Assembly (NCBI GenBank): GCA_032622095.1
Contig: CP136069.1
Location: forward strand, 5,256,976 to 5,320,975
DNA from: Siphonodentalium dalli
Taxonomy: Eukaryota; Mollusca; Scaphopoda; Gadilida; Siphonodentaliidae
Direction of reading: 5' to 3'
Length of the DNA stretch: 64,000 nucleotides
In this document: positions 54,456 through 64,000 of the stretch, one piece after another
How the letters are laid out: each line of letters begins with the position of its first letter
Position numbering within the stretch: position 1 is the stretch's first letter
Made by a program: the position numbers and the translations under genes
The notes under the pieces: model-generated
The model's database searches: none
What the model was told of the DNA's origin: nothing
The model's input: only the letters and a program-made list of their open reading frames with translations

Positions 54456-54465
54456 CCCAAAATCT

Positions 54466-54942
54466 AAAAACTTTGTTCATCTGCGACAGACAAACTCAAT
54501 GCCCTATACATTGTATATTAATACTGGTATTTATTGAATGACTGATATTTTGTATTTGTTGAATGACTGGTATTTATTGATTGACTGGTATTTATTGATT
54601 GACTGGTATTTATTGATTGACTATTTATTGAGTGACTGGTATTTATTGAGTGACTGGTATTTATTGATTGCCTGACTAGTATTTATTTTGTTTAGTTGTG
54701 CAGAGACAGATTTCCACTGGATCTATTTTACTAACCTGTATTTTTCTTGCTATCTTGTCTTTTAAGCTTCACTTCTCCACACTCTTAGCTGCCCATCTTT
54801 CTGAAATGTACAAAATTAATTATAAAATATATGTTTTATTATATGCTTCCCCATTAAATAGTGGGAAATTGCTGGAAAGTAAATATCTTATTTAGTGTCT
54901 GGCCCGATAATAAAGGTATTACTTTGTTATTCAATGAAAGGC
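54466..54942. repeat. 18-20-bp repeat (54536-54672), then low-copy sequence
   Basis: About seven units of GACTGGTATTTATTGATT with G/T changes. From 54690 a 65-codon ORF (RQISTGSILLTCIFLAILSF...) is hydrophobic but unrecognised. AATAAAGGTATTACTTTG at about 54911 is a possible polyadenylation context. No gene is called. Confidence 0.65.
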
Positions 54943-55299
54943 CCATCACGATCGGCAGATGTTTAACCCATCCCTTGGGGATAGTAAATTATTATGATCG
55001 GAATCATAAATCAGAGTTTTGATGTTGAATTATAGAGTATACTGTTATGTACTATTATAAACAAATGTACATACTGTAATAACACAAATTATTGGAATTA
55101 ATGGGTCAAATGGGGAGACTCGCATATATAAGAGAATGCACTGGTACAAGATCTGTAATGCTGCACCAGTGCAGCCTTGGATTAAATGTGAAAGGCGACC
55201 CGAACATGGAATACTTGCGTTAATAGAGTCCAATTTAAGTTTACAATGATAACAACACAGCCATCAAGATAAGCCACCTCACTTCTGACCCATTGTTAT
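54943..55299. repeat. dispersed repeat P, second copy
   Basis: GCCCATCACGATCGGCAGAT, TTAACCCATCCCTTGG, GAGTTTTGATGTTGAATTAT, ATATAAGAGAATGCACTGGT, GTGCAGCCTTGGATTAAATG. Same order as 47694-48010. It continues after the hAT-like insertion at 55300 with ATTGTGATATACTCAG, aligning to the ATTAATATCTGTTATACAG region of the first copy. Confidence 0.78.
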
Positions 55300-56588
55300 T
55301 AGTGCTGGGACGATTGGGGTTTTTTCCTAACTGGTAAACCACGGGCATTAACCTAACCATAACCGGTTAACCGCGACCAGCATCACACTAAGTACGAGAT
55401 TCAATACACTGGTCACTATATCGGCAAAACAAGTGTTTATTAAGCATCCCGGAAACGTTGCTATACATGCGATCACAAACGATGTCTTGGTCGTACAATG
55501 CGTTCCCGTTACGGCGATCAAATAGTTGTAAATGTGTATAAATTAATTCAGTTTTGAGCCCAAACAAACTAAAATATAATATATATTAGTGGTGCGCTAG
55601 TATATCGGTGTTTACGGGAGTTCCGCACCGCATAAACAACGCTTGCTTGCAAAACCTTCAGCGACGAAATATAGTTCCTCCCTTGTGTATATCCCGGGCA
55701 CGATTAACCCAAACAAGGTACTGCAGGTAGGTATACTGTTGTTTAATAATATTTACTAGTGTTTGGGTATAGGCAGGTATGTATTAATCACAGTGGCTAC
55801 ACGATGTTACTTCAATTATTTAATAAACAAATTCAAACAAAATTAAATCGTCGTGATTCATTACGCAAGCCCCAGCCAGTGTTTAGGAAATAAAGTTATC
55901 GAACACATCACTAGATATACTCTGATATCCCACTCCCAGTAGGCCTGGGTTTTTTCTGGATGTGCGACTTCATATTGGATGTTGATCCAGAATAAACGAA
56001 TCGTGTTCGGCAGGCCTTGCATACCGCCCATTTCTTTTTTCGTCATCTTCAATTTAGGACTAAATGTCCCCAAACATTCGATTTCCGTTTTTGTAGGTCT
56101 TCTGTCATTGCTTTGAGACGAACTAATGGTAATGACAAAGGGGGGCAGTTTCAAGAAAACAGACATACTATTGATGACGTAGTAAAAGTCTCGACTTGAT
56201 TGCTTTGATGTATGCCGCGGTGCGCGTGCAGCCGGAACATCATGTAATGCATCCAAAGGAAATTGGCATTGAATGTGTAGCAAGTGATTCACAGACTGAC
56301 ACAGATAAGAGTGTAGTTGTTGGTTTCATGTCTAGAAAAGCCACCGGTGATCAAACAGGCATGTGTTGTGGGGTATATGAATACACAATCAACTGTCCAA
56401 ATCGCTTCTAAGCGGCTTACTCTCGTTAATTAAACTTCTGTAAATGATTTCGGCAACATTTACACGGAGTACTACGATGATAGTACGATCGTTATCAATA
56501 TTACGGTTATCCGGTTGTGGCCTCCTCCAACCGGTTGACACGCGTAACCGAACCATAACCGGTTATCCGGACAACCGTCCCAGCACTA
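55300..56588. mobile_element. hAT-like element, 1289 bp, no intact transposase
   Basis: TAGTGCTGGGACGATTGG at the left and ACCGTCCCAGCACTA at the right are inverse complements. Flanks ATTGTTAT (55292-55299) and ATTGTGAT (56589-56596) match in seven of eight bases and fit the nTnnnnAn hAT pattern. Sub-terminal AACCGGTTAACCG / ACCGGTTATCCGG words occur at both ends (about 55361 and 56554), as hAT binding repeats often do. ORFs of 143 codons (minus, 55861-56292) and 71 codons (plus, 56196-56411) are not recognisable as transposase. Confidence 0.85.
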
Positions 56589-56596
56589 ATTGTGAT

Positions 56597-56935
56597 ATAC
56601 TCAGATTTTGTAGTATACTGTTAATAGCATGCCATGTGTATTGTTGAACATTTTTTTAAATTTAGATACAATAGCTTTCTTTATCTGCACATTGTTGAGA
56701 TTTTCCCATTGAATGTGACATTTATATTTTAGGTAACTCCATTGCAAACATTTGAGAGCATGTTATAATTATGTTCTCACTAAAATGTAAACCGCAGCTA
56801 TGAATGAACTTCACTATGCATAATTCCGATAGTAACTCCCCTCATTTTGGAACGCCGGCCATTGTAAGACACACACGTTTATTTCAGATTACGATATTAA
56901 TGCTTTAAGCCCACCGATCTACTTTAGATTACGAC
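56597..56935. other. no gene recognised
   Basis: Continuation of repeat P, then low-copy AT-rich sequence. TTTAGATTACGACATTAACA duplicates TTCAGATTACGATATTAATG (about 56884 and 56930), each followed by CTTTAAGCCCACCGA. Confidence 0.5.
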
Positions 56936-57497
56936 ATTAACACTTTAAGCCCACCGAATGACCCAAAAATGACTCGTTTCCCATCGACATGTCATTGTTA
57001 ACATCCATGACAAATTTTATGATGATCTGACCAAAGGTACGACCTGTAGCCCGTGTCAAAAGATTTAGTCATGCAAAGAGTAAAATCTAAGATGGCTGCC
57101 GGCAGCCATGTTTTTTGGCCGAATGACCCCAAAATTACTCGTTCCCATCTACATGTCAATATTAACATCCATGACAAATTTCATGACAATAAGACGAACA
57201 GTACGACCTGTAGCCCGTGCTAATGGATTGAATTTTGAAATCCAAGATGGCCCCATCTACATGTCAACAGCCATGACAAATTTCATAATGATCCGACCAA
57301 AGTAGTCCCTTGCGAACCGTTCGAGGTTCGGTTCGATTCTAAACCCCCGTGATGATTCGGTCCAGTTCGAAACCTTAGACGGGATTAGTTTATATCGAAC
57401 CTTTTCTTTAGTCCCGCAAATTGGGCAAATTTTGCGTACTGGGAATTGTTTATTGATTATATACCGTATATTAATTGGTTTAGGCCTGACCAATTTA

Positions 57498-59300
57498 ATT
57501 AGTTGGTTTACGAACATGGGACCCAAAAAAATGTAGATGGAGGAGGGGGGGGGGGGGGGGGGGGGAAATAAAAAATAAAATAAAACTCCCTTCGGGCTTG
57601 TTCTATCCGGTATGAATTTCACACGACATCACCACTGGAATTTTGTAACTTAAAATGGACATGTTATTTACCCTGAACACTTTATTCAACTTAAACTTTC
57701 AAATATATTAATATTTAATATGTTAAATAATAATATAAAACTACCTTCCAATCTATCTAGAATTACCTGTCAACTCCCCTTTCGGGTATTACAGACAGGG
57801 TCCAGGTCTCGACTGTGGTCGGTGCTTTGGTGGGCTACTCTAACCTACATGTACAGCCGGGTTCTTTAACGTGCACATAGTCACCCATGTACACGGGTCA
57901 GCCATTTATGTCGGCTCCCGATCCGACAGCGTACATCACTCATGACAACATACCTGGACATGATGTCGCCGTGAAGGGAAGTCAGTTTTGTATTCGGATA
58001 CATGTATATATTGTGTGATCACGAATGAGACTTTTCAGTCGTACAACGTGGTAATCTGACCAAGTTGGGATTTTTGTCAGAATACCCGACCGGGAATCAA
58101 TCGCCGGACCTTTAGCACGAGAGACCAGTACGCTATCCACTCGGCCACTGACTTCCTTTATTGACCAATGTCAAGCAACATAAAAATAATAGTTTTAAAA
58201 CAAAAATATTTATAAAGATGGTCTATCTGCAAGTCGAAAATATGGGTATTTATAAAATAAACCACTATAGCTTGTTAATCAACAGGAACAATAAAAAATA
58301 AGATGACACCTGTACACGTAAAATTACTTCTTTTCTTTGTTTTTCAATAGTTAGTTTTCTGTGTTTATTTTATAAATATATAGACCTAAATAAAATGGTA
58401 ATGAATGTCCTGTTGGTTGTTGTAATAGAAGCAGAAACGTCGTTTAAAATAAGTAAAAAACGAACCCGATTTACAAAGGTTACAACCGGACATGAATGGG
58501 TGAAAACGAAAGTACAAAATGACTGTCTTGCAATTTTACCCGAAACGTACACGTTCCGTTCACAATGCGTACCCTCTAATCCGTTACTAAGAATAGTTAC
58601 TGTTCATCAATGAGGGCCAACAATAGGCCTACAGCTGCACACTTCTCAGACCAGCAACATTTAGAAAGACACTTCGTTTAAAGGCATATTATGTACTTGT
58701 TCGGGTGCGTGAAACTGATAAGTTAATACTCGGGCGCTATGCCAACTGGAGAAATGTAACATTCTGTTAACATCGCCAAAAACTTGAAGCAAATCGACCT
58801 TACAACTCCATAGAAAACAGCGTGAACAACGCTCAATTGTAAATATTTACTACTCGATTCGGGACGCAAATAGTGGTGAAAAACTAACGAAACCGATTTC
58901 GCCATCGAGAATCACTGTATTTACATCACATCACTTTAAAATACGTAAAAATACGTAGAATTCCACTAGATACGGCCGGATATTCACGAAACCGAAAGTA
59001 TAAAATGGACTCGTTTATACAGTTTTTCCCGCAATCGAAATGGACACATCCGTTCGCATGGTTTGTGACTTACATCATTTACATGTAGTAGTTATTTAAG
59101 TGGCATTATTAAATCTATTGTTTATACTTTTACGACAGCAACTACCGAGGGTGTGAACATTAATTAGTCCGGAATCGGAACCGGAATGAAACTTAGACAT
59201 AAAACGGGTAAAGTACAAACGTGTTTCCATTGAAATTTTTTTTCTTTTTTTTTTCGCATTTCGGGAAAAAAGTTGTCGGCGGGTTCGTAAACCAACTAAT
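57498..59300. mobile_element. nested element with 18-base inverted ends, about 1.8 kb
   Basis: ATTAGTTGGTTTACGAAC at 57498-57515 is exactly complemented at 59283-59300. The end resembles that of the element at 28653 (ATTTTGTGGTTTACGGAT): both share GGTTTACG at the same position, and both have GTCGGCGG beside the right end. It holds a long G run (about 57543-57565). No transposase recognised. Confidence 0.65.
57770..58158 (-). repeat. tRNA-derived SINE (tRNA-like head at the right end)
   Basis: On the minus strand the sequence from 58158 reads GGAAGTCAGTGGCCGAGTGG, with a perfect A-box TGGCCGAGTGG. It continues ATAGCGTACTGGTCTCTCG and, about 35 bases on, GGCGATTGATTCCCGG as a B-box relative. 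This resembles a Leu/Ser-type tRNA. The body (GGTTCTTTAACGTGCACATA at about 57861 plus strand) matches a word I associate with widespread invertebrate SINE-like repeats. Confidence 0.65.
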
Positions 59301-60480
59301 AAAATTGCTAACGCCTTACATACAACTGTGTGATACTATGATTTTATGTTTACATTTGACATAATTAATTTGATCATTACTCGGGCGGGGTAACTGGGTG
59401 ATATTTCATTTGAACGGGTCTTTTGGCATAACTTTATTCCGTTCCCGCTAAACGGTCCGGTCGGACATGTCAAATTCATGATAATTAATTAGTAAAACTA
59501 TAACATTTCTATCTCAGTCAAAGTTCTACCTCGTCAAAGTTTGTTTTATTCTCCGTATAACTTTACTAATAGCCATAATTATACCTAACAAACGAGACAA
59601 TAAGTTATGATTATTGATGAATACAGATCGAACAAGCTTTTTTGAATTCCGCCGGTAAACTGGCGGAAACTGAATAGGTATTCCGAGCAGCACTTCTGTG
59701 TCAACAATTGGCTTCAACCAATCACAGTGAGGAGAAGGTGTGGTCATTGTTTATCAGCATAAATGATTGACATGATTATGTAGCCTGGTATGCTTTGTCT
59801 TGTGACACTCAATTGCTACAACACGACATCAGCACGCTTTAATCTTTGTCGTCGCAGTTATATATTGACGAGTCTGTTAATAGTTACAGAGTGTCGACAT
59901 TACAATAATAATACACCGACGTAACACCGTACAGGTACTTAATTTATTCACAAGATAAAATCCCCACCTGCTCAGTGCTGATTTTGGGACCCTACGTACA
60001 TGTATGTTACTTTACCGATAAAAAATCGTATTCGCTTGCAAAAACAGAAAATATCAGAACATAAAATGCGTAGATTTGAAACCAAAGTCGCGGACGAATA
60101 AACTGACTACCCATCTCCAATATAAAATAATTCTTTGTTGTGTAGTTATCTTATAGCTGTGTAGATGGGCATTAATTAAATAACCGTTGATTTTACTATA
60201 ATAATGTCCACTGACATTTCTGATTGTCCACTCTATCCTGAGTCTACGACAACAAGGTCGGTGTTTGGATTCGAGGTTCGGTTCGATTCGAAACCGAGAC
60301 GATGATTCGGTTTCAATGTTCGGTTCGACCTAAAATTTAAGGTTCGCAGGGCCCTAGACCAAAGGTACGACCTGTAGCCCATGCTAAAGTAAATTGTTGA
60401 CGAGTCACGCACACACACACACAGACGATGGATACCAAGCCATGGCAATAGCTCAAACTTTACAAAGTAAAGTTGAGCTA

Positions 60481-62068
60481 ATAATATTTAATATAAATAT
60501 TAAATCAATATACTATATTATGTTATTATACTATATAAAGACCAGTTGGGCAAGTAAAAATATTGTGATCTGGATTTTCATTGGCAGATGATTTGAACGA
60601 AATTACAGAGTACAAAATTTTATGCCACACACACATTCACCCATTCTGAGTTTATATCATCATATGCCGTATTTTTTCTTGAAATGCTAGCGTATTCAGA
60701 TTGTTTCTATCTTTCCCCACTTACTAGAAAATAGCTGTTAGTTACTCGACTATTCTTTCAGGTAAACGTTCTGGAATTCTTCATCATTTTGGAGAAAAAC
60801 ACCCAATGTATAAATATTTCGTTCACCAATAGCCAACCGGTAACTGTTAAAACACACGACACAAAACAAGTACTCTGAGTACGAATTTGACATGTATTGA
60901 TTTATACCGGATTATTGGCTACAATGTCCAATTCTCATTTGGATAATCCAAATAGTACAGGTTATGCTGCGAGTAAACGTACATCGGATAGGCAGAAACT
61001 GGCTCTACTAACTTCACGTGTTCACTCAGTCACTTAATTTTAAAACCGACGTGGCTCATTCACGCATGCATATATCTAGGTTATTTGTTGATATGGGCTT
61101 ATGTCATTGATATATCTAATAAAATAACTTGGCTTCCCCCCCCCTGCATTCCATCCGCACAACGGTTTATCCTTCTCTTGATTGAGAGCTTTAATGACAG
61201 TCCATATAAGGTGTCTACGTGTGGAATATTGCTCAACTTAAATTTACCCGTGATCATGGTCGTTGAATTAAAATCACATGCGTAAAGTACGTCGACCCTA
61301 TACATCTCATTTGCCATTGTTCGCTGCCCATGCGCTGCACTGTTCGTTATTTTTTAAGTTACAAATTCTACATGGCCAGACCTGGAACCCTGTCTGCAAA
61401 GGATCTCATAGATTCGCTTTACGTTTCGCTATGGTAAATATAGTCTATATGGTAGTGCTTTACATATACCATACCCAACATTAAAAGGTCTTTATACCAT
61501 AATAGTTATTATGTTACCGGTATGTGTATAGCACATATTTCGTAAATTTCATCTTGACGCCCTACTGTGGTTATAAATTTATTCTGTGGGCGAACATTTT
61601 CAAACGTTATTTCATGGGTTATTGTTTACGTTTATGCCCATTATAGTATAGCTACATCGCAGTTAGGAGAATATCGTTCTTCTGTTACATATAGTTAAAA
61701 TTGGAAGTTGCTATGCTATCAATTAAATATGAGGACAAGTGTCTGCATTTCAATCAAACATAGCGTGTAGTGTTATATGAACTAGGAAACATACCGGTAT
61801 GAATGGCAATATCAAGTGACTGCATGATGGCTTAGAAACAGGCTGACGTCTGACCTTTTCATGAAATTTATGTTAGGAAGAATAATATAAATAAAAACAA
61901 TCAAACTCGCCCTTCCGCCCCATTTAAAAAACAAAAGTTGGATGTAAATCTAGCAATTTATTGATATTGGCCTAACAAGATCTCTGTATCTGTATTCGTT
62001 ACGTGCTAGTAACCAAAGCTGGCTTTTACAGGACATGGCTAAAAAGAACATCGTCATGGCCGAATAAA
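60481..62068. other. low-copy sequence, no gene recognised
   Basis: AT-rich with scattered TACCGGTATG words. CCCCCCCCTGCATTCC at about 61137 is the only notable run. Overlapping 60-72-codon ORFs at 61085-61317 on both strands have no motif. MITEs of the main families are absent. Confidence 0.5.
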
Positions 62069-62287
62069 CTAATTTATTTGTTTCGAATTGAATGAAAAAG
62101 GGGTACCCAGCAGTCCCAGCATACAAAATATGAAAATAAAATGCATATTAAAGGTACGGTTGGCCTTGGCGGTGGGTATCCTGTGAAAATATTTCCACCC
62201 GTCAAAAACCGCCACAAACAGAAAGAACATCAAAATGTAGACAGACATTGTCCGTATACAAATAAGAAATATCACATAAACAGTATG

Positions 62288-62376
62288 TTATTGCAGGGTT
62301 TCCGCCAGGCCGGCTGCGGGTCCGCCGCCCGGACCCATTCCCCCTGGGCCCTGCCGACCTTTGCCATGAAATCCCG
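62288..62376 (-). CDS. candidate last exon, Gly/Pro-rich tail (hypothetical)
   Basis: Against an AT-rich background this stretch is strongly GC-rich. On the minus strand, after an AG at 62378-62377, one frame reads GFHGKGRQ, then GPGGMGPGGGPAAG and LAETLQ, and stops with TAA at 62290-62288. Gly/Pro/Met-rich C-termini of this type occur in RNA-binding proteins, but I do not recognise the protein. A minus-strand AATAAA lies at about 62071-62076, some 215 bases past the stop, as a 3' UTR would have. No upstream exon was identified before the window ends. Another frame through the same block is also open; CAGGGTTTCCGCC could instead be a hAT-type terminus. Confidence 0.3.
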
Positions 62377-63843
62377 CTCATACACAAATAAATGACGTTA
62401 TTAAAAACTTATTCAGTCTTGTCTGTCTCGGCAGGCTATATATGATATCTAATCCTATTTTCATTAATAATGACAAAATGGAATCGACACAGTCCATCTT
62501 CAGAAAAAGAAATAACAGCATGAACAAACCATAAATAGTGACACCCCACAAATAGTTCCACGGGATTCCCCCACGTGATTGGTGGGGAATTCCCTTGGTT
62601 CAATTTACTTCCGAGTATGGGAACGTTGTTACGTGGATCATAAAAACTGCCTCATTTATTATCTTGACGTGAATATTGACGAGGCGTTTGGACTAATTTA
62701 TTCATTATTCCAACTTGTATAAAACATGTGTATAATTAGAGGCATGAGGAAACAAACAAATATCGTATCATTTATAGTAATATAAAATTGCGACTTGGCT
62801 TACTGTTGTTTTAGGGCAATGGATCGTTAATTTAGTGGTTACCTCATTGTCGCGAACTGAAGCATGAAAACGTTTGGGCTAATGGCGATCATCATAAAAG
62901 AATCTTTGTTCAACATACACAAGTTCGCGGCTTCGCGTCAATGCCCCATTCAGAGTAAGAGTTTGTCTAATGCTCGTTCCCGGGCTGGCTTAGATAATCA
63001 TTCCGATGTGACGTCATCTAGTAGAAGTTTGCAGACACGTGCAGTTAACTGTGTCACAATAATAGAGATAATCAAAGCTATTATACCGCAGTCATTGAAT
63101 ATCATGCACATGTCCACGATTATTAGTCAGGTCAAGGACACCCAATGTTTTGTTGCTCTTTTGCAGTTGAATTATCAGAAACTAATACATATAATTTGAT
63201 ACAAATGTGTGAGACAGGGAATAAAATAAAGACACACAGACACAGTGAGAATGGATTTGTTTATTTCTTTTTTTTTAATATAGGATTTATCATCTTTTTA
63301 GATTTAGTTTGAGCCGGCATTTTGTCTTGTTGCTTACATGTGATCGCCGTTTGTATCTCAAAATCCTGATGAAAAATGCCCCTCATGACATACCGATCCA
63401 TAAGTCACAGGAAGTTTTTAATAAGGGAAATTGGGTTAGAAAGTTGCGACTTATACATCGGCCGGTACGGTAAATGGCAAAATTAGAGATAAATCGGTCT
63501 TCATATATTTAATTATTTAGTAGATATAGTAGATCTTAATGATAACATGGTGTTTACGCGATGGTCATGGTATCTATGAACGAAACTGTATGCGTTTTAT
63601 AGTTTTTCTCTTTACGGTGTTTGGAACAAATATGAATATTTTTGACAATTAAGGCCTCCCGTGCCTTTAAAGCCACATAATTCAGGAAAATATCATTGGT
63701 TATGTTGTGATAACGATATTCTAATTTTAATTATCAACCTGAAATCACCATTTCAACATGAGATGTCCGGGACACGGTTCGTATTTTAGTCAATTGTTCG
63801 GGTACGCTGGAATAGCTTGGAAGAAAGATATTGCGAATTTGCA
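62377..63843. other. low-copy sequence; unassigned ORF at 62864-63199
   Basis: A 111-codon plus-strand ORF begins MKTFGLMAIIIKESLFNIHK. It is followed 20-30 bases after its stop by AATAAAATAAAG (about 63219), a plausible polyadenylation signal. It includes a Ser/Arg-rich middle (SLSNARSRAG) but no recognised domain. It could be a terminal exon, a 3' UTR or chance. ACCACGTGATTGGTGGGG near 62572 looks promoter-like (E-box CACGTG plus an inverted CCAAT box). Confidence 0.25.
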
Positions 63844-63949
63844 TTAACCCATTCAGTGCCAAGTCCGATTTTTGTATCAACCCATATTTCCTTGATCATT
63901 AGGAAATATGGGTTGATACAAAAATCGGACTTGGCACTGAATGGGTTAA
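63844..63949. mobile_element. TTAA-2 MITE, minimal 106-bp palindrome
   Basis: TTAACCCATTCAGTGCCAAG to CTTGGCACTGAATGGGTTAA. Each arm is about 50 bases and they meet at TGATCATTAGGAAATATGG. The long central AT segment of other TTAA-2 copies is deleted at the hairpin base. CCCATT replaces CCCTTT in both arms, so the change is shared by the two ends. Confidence 0.92.
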
Positions 63950-64000
63950 GGAATGCCTAATAGGGAACTGAACTTCCTGCTTGAGAAGAAATACGTCACT

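Larger units (their letters stand above)
57303..60356. mobile_element. hAT-like element, 3054 bp, perfect GACCAAAG duplication
   Basis: TAGTCCCTTGCGAACC at the left and GGTTCGCAGGGCCCTA at the right are inverse with a few mismatches. GACCAAAG is exact at 57295-57302 and 60357-60364. Sub-terminal GAGGTTCGGTTCGATTC occurs at both ends (57330 and 60271) in the same orientation. At 3 kb it is long enough to have held a transposase, but only ORFs under about 125 codons remain and none is recognisable. It contains a nested inverted-end element (57498-59300) and a tRNA-like SINE. Confidence 0.85.
56936..60480 (+). mobile_element. G170 element interrupted by a 3-kb insertion
   Basis: About two units (AAATCTAAGATGGCTGCCGG; TTACTCGTTCCCATCTACAT) run to GACCAAAG at 57302. 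The element resumes at 60357 with GACCAAAGGTACGACCTGTA. It ends with CACACACACACACAGACGAT, TAGCTCAAACTTTACAAAGT and AGTTGAGCTA at 60480. No left inverted end was found. Confidence 0.8.

Noticed and set aside
52196-54537. 540-, 767- and 401-codon ORFs as a repetitive Lys/Pro-rich protein
   Set aside because: All are frame readings of one minisatellite; no start context, signal or unique domain, and each frame is equally open.
55861-56292. 143-codon minus ORF as a host gene
   Set aside because: Lies inside a hAT-like element bounded by a target duplication; no recognisable domain, so listed only under that element.
58090-58158. Functional tRNA-Leu/Ser gene on the minus strand
   Set aside because: Perfect A-box but a degraded B-box, no paired acceptor stem, and continuation into a SINE-like body.

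Overview
This is animal (eukaryotic) genomic DNA, AT-rich and dominated by repeats. I read it as a mollusc, most likely a bivalve. Three things suggest this: the one clear gene is a metazoan-type spliceosomal protein; the dispersed repeats end in GGACGGACAGACGG / AGTTGAGCTA-type tails that I associate with bivalve genomes; and TACATGTA-type words are very common. The species cannot be named from this sequence. Nothing prokaryotic (operons, CRISPR, ribosome-binding sites) was seen.

One gene is certain: a complete, intronless ORF on the minus strand at 6021-7529. It encodes PLRG1 (pleiotropic regulator 1 / PRL1 / Prp46), a seven-bladed WD40 protein of the Prp19/NTC spliceosome complex. Two weak gene candidates exist: a Gly/Pro-rich putative last exon on the minus strand (62288-62376) and a short THAP-like N-terminus (38278-38367). 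The other long ORFs are translations of tandem repeats.

Most of the rest is non-autonomous DNA transposons, often nested, which lets their target sites be read directly. I use these working names. TTAA families (piggyBac-like; TTAA target; ends CCCTTT...AAGGG): TTAA-1 (CCCTTTGAGTGCCAG), TTAA-2 (CCCTTTCAGTGCCAAG), TTAA-3 (CCCTTTACCCAACA), TTAA-4 (CCCTTTCATGAC), TTAA-5 (CCCTTTAGAGAGCC). TA families: TA-1 (CAGTAATGCCCTAAATAAT, a pogo/Tigger-like long palindrome), TA-2 (TGTGACCCGCCATATC), TA-3 (CCCCGCTGGACAAAAC). Eight-base target families (hAT-like): H8-1 (CAAGCCTTGAAATAG) plus four single elements at 9553, 21690, 55300 and 57303. A G-run element (CAGGGG...CCCCTG, about 548 bp) occurs twice in opposite orientations. 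G170 is an inverted-end element with an internal array of about 170-bp units.

Layout: 1-5000, arrays and TTAA/TA/H8 elements; 5065-5832, nested TA-1; 6021-7529, PLRG1; 7600-9950, more MITEs and a 397-bp hAT; 10885-13490, a 45-bp minisatellite with a higher-order duplication; 13965-14950, a 27-bp array split by the G-run element; 15000-27000, a dense MITE field; 27000-36000, degenerate G170 and 'acggacgg'-tailed repeats; 37500-39500, low-repeat sequence; 39500-47350, MITEs and the largest G170 copies; 47700-51990, dispersed repeats and H8-1; 52255-54455, a 2.2-kb minisatellite open in all three forward frames; 55300-60356, two hAT-like elements; 60480-63840, mostly low-copy sequence with the candidate terminal exon.

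The strongest structural theme is modularity. A 67-bp palindromic core (CCAATGCATTCTC...GAGAATGCATTGG) sits inside several element families that have unrelated ends. Several satellite-like arrays look like tandem expansions of MITE pieces.
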